Positions 1 to 9,830 of a stretch of DNA of 64,000 nucleotides are shown piece after piece; positions within the stretch are counted from its first letter, which is position 1, and every line of letters begins with the position of its first letter. The stretch covers positions 21,862,905 through 21,926,904 of the forward strand of contig CM056743.1 of NCBI GenBank assembly GCA_029851415.1. The letters run 5' to 3'. A program made the translations under genes and the position numbers. Under the pieces are notes generated by a model, which saw only the letters and a list, made by a program, of their open reading frames with translations, was not told the origin of the DNA and did not search any database. This DNA is from Eretmocerus hayati (lineage: Eukaryota > Arthropoda > Insecta > Hymenoptera > Aphelinidae).

Positions 1-1941
1 GTGAAGATGATCTCGGAACTAAAATTCGAAAATCGTTGCTTTTGACTAGCCGTTCAGGAGTATAACACAATCCCGATGTTAGGGATTTCTGTTTTTTGAT
101 TTCTGATACACCATTGGATCCGTCATCGTCAAAACCACTATCACGACGTTCACGTCCATGTAATAATGAGATTTCTTCGTGAACTTTTGATGCTGCCTGA
201 ACTTGAGTGGTCGTCGATGTTTTTATTGGCCCATTTCCATCGGTTTGATTTACTGTATTATCTGAGCAAGAGCCAATTTTTTGTATTCCAACATCGGCAT
301 CAGGTGTATTAGAACTTTCATCGGAGGATAGGGGAAATTCCTAATATGAAGAAATATCTATGATACAATTGATTCATTATGAGTTCAGGTTATTGTGCAG
401 GATTGAGACGAGGATGCAAGAAAAATATCGGATACTTTGCATCAGAGTTGCAGATTTATTAAGCTTGCTTTGAAAACTTCGTGAATATTTGAATATCCCG
501 GCATGCAGATCGGTACATTCAGATTCTAAAAATTTACTTATATTGAGATGATGCGACCAAAAAATACTAGATACCTGTGAGTCGGCTCCAATCCACCATC
601 CAAAACAATTATCTTCTAGACCTCGTGGATGCATGTTTTCAATATCAAGAAGAGAGAATCCCTTCGATGAATTTGATATCGCCCATGGAATTCTAAAACA
701 GAAAATAATTCATCATACCTTAATTATTATTCACGATCCCATGAGTAAGGATTGAAAACTCAAAATTGCAAGGTCTGATCAATTTTACCTGCTAAGTACT
801 CATGGAAATTAAGATCAAATAGTTCGTTTTTTATCCAATTTCGTACAAATTGATTTTTTTCTAGATAAAATCTGCTCTTCGAGATGGACCAAGAGAAAAA
901 TTGACTATCCCAAAAATGCTCATCATCGTATGCAAATTTTTTGTAAGAATAGTATATTACTGAGACTTTTTACAATTAAAAATGTGCCAATCTCATTGCA
1001 AAGATTCGTTTCCTCGTCCTGATTTATACAAAGTCATAAAACGTCGCACATCTCATAATCAGAACCACTATCATGAAATATATCTATTCATCCTTATACT
1101 ATGCTTGTTCATTCCTATCAATCGCATAGCATATATGTAGAATCTGTATAATGTTCGTCAGAATATGCAAACGAATTTGATTTCAACCGTCCGCAAGACT
1201 TTTTTGCTGTATGTATGGAACAACTAATAATCATACTCTCCTTGAGATTCTCACAATCTTATTACGCAAGAGCGTAATAACCCAACATTAAATCAAGACT
1301 AACTAGAAATCAGTTTGGAAGATGAAAAGTGATTAATTGTTTTCAGCGTGGACTATTGAATACGACAAATAACAATATAATCTCAATTCAAGACTATCAG
1401 TGAATCGAAACTTGATCTATCATAAGAATCAGTAAATGTGAGATTGTGTAATTTCGAATGACAAGTATGGGTAGGTGTACCAAAAAAATTTCCAGCTTTT
1501 TGCAAAACTGGATATTTTTATAGGCGGAATCACTATTTGGGATTATAATGTGTAATCTGAGTATACAACTGAAGTGAGAACTTTGATTTCAAACAAGATT
1601 AGATTAACAGCTTTATTTTATTGAATGGAGATTGTATAGTTACGAAAAAGATTACTTTATTTGATAGAAAATGAGACCGAACAAAACGATATTTCTCGCG
1701 CGATAAATGGAGGAACTCCGATTTCAGAAAAGAGTTGGGGAAAAGAAATTCTGAAAAAACCGACCGATGAGCTTTCAGTTTGTATCCTATTGTGAAATTT
1801 TGGATCTGACCGATGTTTTAGATGATTCAATAAAATTTATGAATTTGAAAGACGAATTGAAGAATTTCGGAGAGAAGAGTCGTGATTTTGGGATACCTGC
1901 ATATACGTCTTCTTGGATCCCTTCAAAAGGTCAACTTCCAT
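1..1941 (-). CDS. Unrecognised multi-exon gene, 3' end cut by the window edge
   Basis: Exons seen on the minus strand: 1941-1897 (starts MEVDLLKG in a good ATGG context; donor gtatcc), 1018-974, 918-800 or 918-789, 692-575 and 340-1 (still open at the window edge). Exon joins 1941-1897/1018-974 and 692-575/340-1 are phase 0 with ordinary acceptors. Residues read like real coding sequence (for example GLEDNCFGWWIGADSQ in the 692-575 exon), followed by a Ser/Asp/Thr-rich hydrophilic tail in the last exon. The 974/918 junction needs a 55-nt intron with a weak acceptor. The 800/692 junction keeps frame only with a weak donor (gtactt), because the stronger donor at 788 gives phase 1 and then a stop. 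No domain recognised; a GTFLI motif resembles an SH2 strand but this is too little to name it. The start could lie further upstream. Confidence 0.5.
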
Positions 1942-2632
1942 AAGTATTAATCTGAAACATGATTTTGTGAAATGTGGCTTTCTATCTTGACTTTGTTAGT
2001 GCACGACCTGTTTTTTGAAACTTCTTGAGTTACTTTGACAATCTTAAATTTTTATTCTTGCGCTTTTTTTTCAAATTTGATCAAGAATCTATTTTTTCTT
2101 TCCTCTATAGGTGTGAGAAATTAGGCTTTGTGCGAGACATAAGATTTTGGACATATCCCGAAATTTTAGCCCTCTCAACACGAAAGTATTTTTAGTCGCG
2201 ACATTGGATACAGTTGCATTATGTTATGTGATTTGGAAAGGAGTGAAAAACACTGGAGTTTCCAATTTCGGAATTTTATCAAGTTCAATCCTACCAAGTG
2301 CTGGAGACAAAATTTTGACATAATTCTTGCGGGATCTTGGTTTTCGTATGTCCAAGAATTTTTGCAGAATTTTCTTTGCTAGTTTGAGTACCAAAGTTAT
2401 GAAAACTTTTGTGATACTTCACGATGTGTCTCCTTTGAGAAAAACACGTGAATAGCTTAAGGCTAGGCAAATCTTTGGCCCCAATATGTGGAAATTATGA
2501 AAAGAGTAAAATTAATATTAGCTTGGAAATTAGCCTTTCATTGCTAGCTGAGAACTCATGTGTTCGCGTACCCATAGTCCTATTTTAACCGTGTCGCTTT
2601 GAAATTCACGAATTCATCTTCTAAGCTCTCAC

Positions 2633-2856
2633 GTGGATTTCCATGAATGACAATTGCCAGGAAACAGTGGTTACTCCGATAAATGTGTAATACTAACGTT
2701 GAGACATAACAAGAACTTTGGCAATTATCTCGTCGACAAATGAGCCCAATTCTGTATTCTGTATTCACTTTCATTTTACGAAAACATTTCATTAGCACTC
2801 ACGTAGTAAACCTTGCCGTATCTACCGTTGTCACCATCGTTATATTCATCAAAATT
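2633..2856 (-). CDS. Two possible short coding exons, unassigned
   Basis: Two minus-strand blocks, 2856-2803 (54 nt) and 2692-2633 (60 nt), are open in phase 0, flanked by AG acceptors and GTGAGT / GTGAGA donors. They would join as ...YGKVYY then YYTFIGV. They do not join in frame to the exon at 1941, so they may be 5'UTR, belong to another transcript, or be chance. No family recognised. Confidence 0.2.
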
Positions 2857-3586
2857 CTATCCAAATTCAGATCTGAGTATTTTCTACCATAATATCCACA
2901 GAAAATCAGCGACCACCACACTTTCGCTCATTACCACTTGAATACTCATCGGCTACTAAACAACCGCGACAGAGTATTATAGACTCGGTCGCATGCAATG
3001 TCATATACCGTAAGATCATCGGCCTCGATATATAGTATCTAACTGCACCTACCTATATATGACGAGCTTTAACATGTAAAGCTTCCCTCGGTAAATCTTT
3101 ATTCATCTTAACCCGCTCAGTTACATACTGTATTCCGGTTGTGATGGCTACATGAAAGTATTTTTTGTCATGAAAGAACAACGAAAAAGACTAGAAAAAT
3201 TTTGACTTCCGATTTTTGCTCATTACTTTCTTTCTTGACCCCGCAAAATTAGTCAACGTATCTTTTCAGAAGTTTTTTTCTGAAATTTTCAAGTGTGTTG
3301 TGAAATTTTTCAAAACTTTTTCGATGAATGGATTCTTAGTTATGATTTCTCGAACCACCATAGCCTTGCGGGTACAAGATCTTACAATTATCCTTCAACG
3401 GAGAAGGCTTGGGTTCGAATCCAGAATACCATCGACATCATGGATTTCGATCAGCTAAAGCCACAGGTCTCGGAAAATAACCACAGATAGAGGTTGAAAG
3501 TTCTTAATAACTAAAAAAAAGGTATAATTTTTTTATGCTGTGAGAATTGAAAACATGTTTTGCAGAAACGGGTTGACGTTGTGTGA

Positions 3587-3610
3587 GTGTGTGTGTGTGT
3601 GGGGGGGGGG
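3587..3610. repeat. (GT)n followed by G10
   Basis: A short GT microsatellite runs directly into ten G residues. The same arrangement recurs at 8732-8759. Confidence 0.9.
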
Positions 3611-3612
3611 AT

Positions 3613-4040
3613 TAGTACATTACGTAACTAGGGAGTAAAAGAGGACGAGTCCCTCCCGGGAGGATATTAGCTTTTGGTGCGCAGCCAAGAGCGATAAAAC
3701 CCGGGAGGTGGTCATCCTCTTTACTCCCCAGTTGCGTATTATACCTCGTATATTATACTTTTTATCACCTTACCGATGGAAACATCGTGTTTCCGTCCGC
3801 CTACGCGGACGGACAAACGCTGTTTCCATTGTCAGGCGATAAAATTCATATCTGTACCTCGTGTGGAAAACGATTTTCTTCACAAAACGAGTCTTGGACG
3901 TCGGCGCCTCGTTTCGTAAAGAAAATGCGTTTTCTGCAACTCGGTGCATAATATATTTTACTACGAGGGAACGAAAACTCGCGTCACTCATGCTCCGCGA
4001 AGCGGAAGTAAAATGCGTCTTTTAGTCCCTAGTAGTAAAA
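3613..4040. repeat. Cluster of four GC-rich hairpins
   Basis: Starts with TAGTACATTACG. The first stem pairs 3627-3660 with 3699-3734 around CCCGGG. The second pairs about 3779-3802 with 3811-3834 (core CCGTCCGC / GCGGACGG). The third pairs about 3857-3895 with 3910-3950. The fourth pairs about 3955-3978 with 4018-4040. The stems share no sequence with one another. No coding sequence is supported here. Related in layout to clusters at 31216, 48420 and 62869. Confidence 0.75.
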
Positions 4041-4084
4041 GTTCGCATTTCGGTCGGTAGGTATGTTCGGAGCCCCCTTCTATT

Positions 4085-4356
4085 AGGGTGTGTGTACAAC
4101 AAATTATGCAATGCACTGCACACACTGCACATATGCACTGCACGCGTGCACTAAACTTGAGAAAAGATTGAAGGTCTCACAGCAGAGAATTTCTGATTTG
4201 AATCGGTTTGTGTCTTTTCTCCGTCACCGAGTGATTCAAAGCAGAACTCGACGAGTCCTATCTGCATGGTTTTGGCTAAAATTTGATGAGCTGCACATTT
4301 TCACGTGTGTAGTGCATATGCGCAGTGTGTACTGCATATGCATAATTGTGGATGCA
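4085..4356. repeat. Foldback repeat rich in TGCA / CATATGCACT
   Basis: The arms at about 4085-4148 and 4290-4356 are imperfect inverted copies sharing ATTATGCA and CATATGCACT. The loop of about 140 bp is unrelated. Open frames crossing it are by-products of the repeat. Confidence 0.6.
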
Positions 4357-4439
4357 CTCTTACGAACATTTACGCAACGGGCCGTTCGTACGCATACAAA
4401 TCACGTACACAGGGGATTTTGCGAGTAATCGGGATTTTG

Positions 4440-4640
4440 TTGTGTAATTTGTTTTTGTCGTGTACTTTGGGACACAAGGTTCTTATTAAGATAAGGAACA
4501 TCCCGGAGCCCCCTCCTCCAACCCCAGAATTAGTTCCAGGTAGACCCGACCGGGATTCGAACCGAGGTCCCTCTGAGAGTTTCAACCGAAAATAGGCTGC
4601 TCGAAACCTCTGACCGACTCAGGCAAGGACGCTCTTATTG
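4440..4640 (-). repeat. tRNA-derived SINE head or pseudo-tRNA
   Basis: On the minus strand there is an A-box-like TGCCTGAGTCGG followed by CAGAGG (D-arm), and then a perfect B box, GGTTCGAATCC, at about 4550-4560. The acceptor and T stems do not pair fully, so this is not a working tRNA as I read it. The downstream unrelated body suggests a SINE. No second copy was found in the window. Confidence 0.45.
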
Positions 4641-4783
4641 ATGTCGTAAACCTTAACAAGCTTGCGATGCTCAATTTACCATCTGACAAAATACTATTTA
4701 CCATTGGTAAACTCTGGCATGACTGCATCTCTATCATGATATAGAACATGAGTTATACATTTCTCAATCAATTTTGCCACTAA

Positions 4784-5112
4784 CAAGGAGAGGTCATGGT
4801 CTGTGGGTCGTGGATTCGGTTGAAACTCTGGGAATCGTCTCATTTTGGCACCAAAAGATGATATCCGAAACCGCTAACTTGAATGCTGAAACGTTTTGGA
4901 GCTACAGCCTATGACATTAGCGTTGCCCATATAGGCCCATGTTGAAAGTTGATATATATAGGTATACTAACAATGCTAATGTGATTGACCATAGCTCTGA
5001 AACGTTTTAGCATTCAAGTTAGAGGTTTTGGATATCATATTTTGGTGCCAAAAGGAGACGATTCCCAGAGTTTCAGCCGAATTCACGACCCACAGACCAT
5101 GACCTCTCCTTG
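4784..5112. mobile_element. Foldback MITE, CAAGGAGA termini, TAA duplication
   Basis: This 329-bp element folds on itself. The left arm from 4784 and the right arm ending at 5112 are inverted copies over about 150 bp. The flanks are TAA (4781-4783) and TAA (5113-5115), which fits a 3-bp target duplication. A related element sits at 33856-34174 with TGA on both sides. The ORF reading back through it is not a gene. Confidence 0.75.
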
Positions 5113-5149
5113 TAAGCACACATGCTCCAAGCTCCTCTGTATGTACACA

Positions 5150-6010
5150 AAACTGTACTAACATATCTGCAAGCAGAGATAGACGTATGAAGCAACCCTT
5201 TTGCTTTGTGCAAAGCTCGTCTGAGATAGAGACAGAGAGTAGGAAAGAGAAGGTACCTCTTAATTGGATACTCCGGTATATGTATAACTATCTATCTCAC
5301 TGTGGGATTTTCTCTCTTGGGCACGCTCTTCTAAAATATAGCGACTAATAGAACGACGACTTTAACATGCACAGAGAAGAAGGTAAAGTTACTTATTTGG
5401 TTCTCGACAAGCCACGAAGCTTGCGGATAACGCGACGCCAAAGCCTCTATCTCATATCTTTTATATATGATATAGTTATAACCATAGCATTTAAAGCTCG
5501 CTATCTCTATATTTTTGGACGGATGAGAAGCTTTACTGACGAGAAAGAGAGAGTATGATGAGGATAGATTCTAAAGCTATGTCTAGGTTAAAGCGTGGTG
5601 TAATTATACCGCCACCCACCACCGCTACCATGGCCTGCACCAAATTTCTCGCGGCTAAACACACCCACCGCCACATTAACCACGTTATATTCACGCTATA
5701 TATTATGTATTAGTGTAGACTGTAGAGCAAAGCTCGACTTGCGACTTCACCTCTGACGAGTTTTAAGATGTATATGTGTGTCTCGTGTCGAGGGGAAGAT
5801 TTGAAATGAGATGAAATATCTTGGGCTATGTATGGTTGCAAGCTCTGAACTTGCAAGCTCGACTTGTGATGTGTGAATGATTTTTAATTGCTCGGGATGT
5901 ACTATGGAAGTTGGTTTTAAGTGAGCTTGCAGAGAGTTTTTATGGGTATTTTAGTGATTTGAAGTAATAACGAGTATGTAAGCTTTGGTGAGAGTTTGCA
6001 GATTTAAGCT
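5150..6010. promoter_or_regulatory. Region dense in AAGCTCG / AAGCTTGC motifs
   Basis: Repeated AAAGCTCG, GAAGCTTGCG, GCAAGCTCGACTTG and GAGCTTGCAG motifs (5216, 5411, 5490, 5731, 5846, 5926) occur among GAGA and TATATA tracts. Similar clusters lie at 35.9, 40.0, 42.6, 44.0-44.6 and 54.1-54.5 kb. A regulatory role is inference. No gene is visible in 5113-6514. Confidence 0.3.
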
Positions 6011-6514
6011 TATTTGCTTGGACTCGTTATGATAATGCTGATGCCGGCTAAATAGAGAAGCCCTTTTTTTCAACCTTACTCTTGAAACGGTGACAGCAAT
6101 CGTGTCACAAGAGTATCAAAGTTTGAGTTCATTGTCAATAGGCAGGGGCTACAAATAAATGCTTAAGCTCATTGGAAAATAGGAGAAAATGGGATATGAG
6201 AAAATTGGCTAGCCAAATCGGCTTAATTATTGTGTTGAACATTTAATATCCGAAGTATTTTCTAGTAAAGCTTCAGGAAATGATGAAATGAACTGCAAAA
6301 GTTATCGGCATAAAATAATTCATGATGAAAATAATGATATCACTCGTAACTCTTGTTTAGAATTTGGTCATTTTTCAACTTTCTAATGAAGTCAAACTGA
6401 TGTCACTCTCGCCTGGATTCCACCATTCTTTTTCATCGGGAGTAACTGGATTTTACTCGATGTAATTGATCCATTGAGTTGAAAAATCTTATTGTAGACA
6501 CGTGTCAATTTTAG

Positions 6515-6733
6515 CTTGTTGACCACACACCTCTAAAACACAACGTTGGCCCGCACATGGGGCCAGTCAGACCCATGCGAAAAATTTTCGCTCACTTTTT
6601 AACGGATGTATAATAGTGGCCCATCCGAATTGATGGCTGATAGTGCCACAGGAGTAGTTTCAAACGTTTGGTGGCTAAGTCTGCATGTTGAAAATCGTCT
6701 GGGGTCTAGGTGGCTCCTAGCGTGGTCAACGAG
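6515..6733. mobile_element. Short TTAA-type MITE
   Basis: Termini CTTGTTGACCAC and GTGGTCAACGAG are inverted, 11 of 12 matching. The flanks are TTAG (6511-6514) and TTAA (6734-6737), a near-perfect TTAA duplication of the piggyBac/Kolobok kind. The interior has paired GGCCC/GGGCC runs like those in the element at 26857. Confidence 0.45.
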
Positions 6734-7741
6734 TTAACCAGTTGAGGTCACAGTTTATGAAGATAACACACTGGTCATACAAGATCCTTAAGATTCCACG
6801 CTCTCGTTTGAATTTTAATGCAGATCAATTCAATTAATCTTAATATTCCTCGAAGAGTGCCCCGAAGCATTATTAGTTCTTCATCTGATTTGAAATACTT
6901 CTGGGGTCTTTTGGACCCCGCATGACCTCGACAGGTTGATAAAAAAACGATAATTTTTGATGATTGGATGACAGAAATCTGACATTCTAAAGCTAGTGCT
7001 ACATAAGTGCGGATTAGCTGTGAGTTTCTTATATCTTCCAAAGATGAAAAGAGAATCTGAAAATTTGTTAAGAGCTGAAATTGAATAGTTTCTAGGTCTA
7101 TTCATCAGACTATCTAATTTTTCTTAGTTTTGATGTAACGCAATCATTTGGCCATTTCACATTTTTGATTCACGGCTATATTTCTTAAATTCATGATATT
7201 ACAATCACTCGACAAATGTTTTCGAACAGAGCGACCACCAAAAAAATCTACATTCATAGAAAAAATTTTGACCATGAAAAATTAAAATGAAATACCCGAT
7301 AATTTTTTTCAGACTCTGAACTTCCCAAAATATCTCAAAGTAGTTGAATTTCATTACAGAGGTTTTTTTCTTGATGGACAAGAATGGCACTATTCTGTGG
7401 TTGGCCCGATTCATTCCAAATTCAAGTGGTATAAAACCACGATAGCCATCAACATTTAGATTTGTTTGGCTGGAGGTATATAACGATCAATTTTATTTGT
7501 ATAGCATCATCATGTATCGATGAACACGACACGACTGCGGAACAAAAGCTCTGGTATAAAGCTTTCAATGGAAATCGACAAATGCGTCAATTTGCATGAA
7601 CCCTTTTGTTTCCAGTCCGGTACTTCTTGCGGTGTAAGCTCGATCTGCGTTCGACAATCGTTATTCGTAATTTAGCTAGCCAAAATACACGCACTTCACA
7701 CCCATTTATACAATCACACAATACTTGTATTATAAGCTTGT

Positions 7742-8172
7742 CAAGTTGAGAATTCGAGTGGCGATGTCAAACGCAGACGCTCATTATGTTCTGTTGGTGA
7801 TATACCAATACTCGATCATTGACAAGCGTGACAATTCAATTGCCATGAGTGTAGATATATAGCTCATCATAGTAATAGCCCAATATTAGATGATTACACT
7901 CGTGATCGCGATTAGGATTTAATCGAATTCTGATGCTTTCCAAATGTATGTAATTACTGTAGAAAGAATTTTCTGAAAATTTTTAAAATTTTTGGTAGTT
8001 TTTGTTTTTCTGGCAGAATTGAATAACGGAATAATACTGAAAGCTAACATAAGCTGGTATTTATTTTACTAAATGGGAGGCAGAGAAAATGCCGATCCAT
8101 TTTGGAATAAATGATCGCTTGTCACGTTGTGACTTCAAGTGACGGTGTCAAACGCAGACGCTCATTATCTTA
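7742..8172. repeat. Direct repeat pair of about 45 bp
   Basis: The stretch ending GTCAAACGCAGACGCTCATT occurs at about 7765-7784 and again at about 8148-8167, with similar flanks (GTTGAGAATTCGAGTGGCG versus GTTGTGACTTCAAGTGACG). The origin is not clear. Region 6738-8188 has no supported gene. Confidence 0.6.
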
Positions 8173-8188
8173 CACCTACAAACAGCGG

Positions 8189-8358
8189 AACCTCCTAAGT
8201 GAAACATCTGAAGGGTACAAAAAATCCATTTTACTTAGGAAGTTCTTTTACTGTTAAATGTTGAAAAGCCCGCAGTAAGGTCAAATTGTTTCTGAATCTT
8301 GGTTCCACTTACAGAGGTGATTCCACAGATGAAGGTGTTTCACTTAGGAGATTTTACT
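8189..8358. repeat. Small foldback repeat
   Basis: CCTCCTAAGTGAAACATCTG at the left pairs with the inverted CAGATGAAGGTGTTTCACTTAGGAG at the right, with a loop of about 115 bp. Confidence 0.55.
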
Positions 8359-8731
8359 GCACCGATGTGACCGCATTGACGAGTGGCATTTCAGTTGTCA
8401 AGAGTATGTATTCAACTCATAGAAATAGCTATACTGTATAAATATAGACACTCACAGTATTTGATCGAATTTTTGTGCTTTTATCTGGGAAACGTGTAAC
8501 TTTTTAAAATTTTGTTTTCGCGAGGGAGTGCAATAACACAGGCCCACAGAATGAGAAAACCCTCTAATCCCAAAAAAAGGACCTTTACTGCGATGGGCCC
8601 CAGCGGTGAGCAGTGGGGCCGGGCCCACCGACCCAATTCTGTACGTTGCAGTGATTAAACATTTCATGCCGTTCACTACAGAATTGCCCCTGGTGTCAGA
8701 AGCTGGTGTTTCTCTCGTTAGAATATCTTTC

Positions 8732-8759
8732 TGTGTGTGTGTGTGTGGGGGGGGGGGGG
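8732..8759. repeat. (TG)n followed by poly-G
   Basis: TG microsatellite passing directly into about 14 G residues, as at 3587-3610. Confidence 0.9.
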
Positions 8760-8929
8760 AAGAGTGGTGAAAATTCAAATTTTAAAAATTTTTCGTATTT
8801 TATTTTTCTCTCATATAATTCAATTCTCAGACCCGATTGATCTTTTATTATGTTCTTTGTGGTGGAAGATATTTTCAAAGTTGTTTTAGATTTTTTCGAT
8901 GTAATAGTACAAGAAAACTATCATAAATT

Positions 8930-9830
8930 ATTGGAAATCGATAGTGCCGCCAGAGGGGAAAAATGATGAACGGGTTAAATGCAGGGCCTCACTGGTAGGG
9001 CTCATCATACACAGGACCCGGATGAAATTTTCAAACACGAATCTGAGCGCAGAACAGCAACTTTCCGTGGCTGTTTTCGAGTCAATTGGTCTCGAGAATA
9101 TCGAAGTACGTAGGTTTTCGCATTTTGGGGGTAAATTGAGACCCTTATTGACAGAAAAACTTTTTCCATGAAATTCTACGTCAAAAGTGTATTTTTCAGG
9201 TATTTTTAAAACCCTAGGAAGCTGGATAAAACCTACACTTGTTGAAATTTCCAAGTCTGGATATTTTTATTCAACACGAAAATGATAAGTAAGGACGGGA
9301 TCGAATTTTACGTCAAATTTCACGATTGGAACGTATTTTTGGGGAATTTTCAGCGATGCTAGGAGGTGAAGTGCAAAGGAATGGTCACACATATCGCGCT
9401 ACGTACCGCGATATTAATGTTGTGTGATTTAAATAATTTTTTTAGTTGTTTTCGCTTTACTTCTTGTCTCTGGTTCCTAGCATCACTAAAATGTTCCCAA
9501 TCAATACGTTTTTAGCGTAAAATTTGACGTCGAATTCTATATTCCGTCCATAGTTTTGACCAATCTAGTCAGTACCATTTTGGCGTGGTATACAAATATC
9601 CCGTCTAGGGAATTTTAACTCGTGTAGGGTTTCGTGTAGCTTCCTAGAGATAACAAAAATTCTAGAAAAATACATATTTGACGTAAAATTTGATGGTGAA
9701 AATGATTCCATTCACAGCTTTTCTGTCAAAGGTGTCAATTTACCTCTAAAAAGCAAAATTTCATACCTCGGTATTTTTGAAATCCATAAATATATGGCCT
9801 AACCCAGGAATAATTTCCACCTTTTTTAAT
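8930..9830. repeat. Dispersed palindromic repeat, copy 1
   Basis: Contains inverted blocks built around TTTACGTCAAATTT and CGATGCTAGGAGC and an end block AAAAATTCTAGAAAAATACA. The same blocks in the same order occur at 22195-23280. No protein frame persists, so this looks like a non-coding dispersed element of about 0.9 kb. Confidence 0.6.

Noticed and set aside
3350..3440. tRNA-like boxes (TAGCCTTGCGGG and GGTTCGAATCC)
   Set aside because: A- and B-box-like motifs are well spaced, but the acceptor and T stems do not pair, so I do not call a tRNA.
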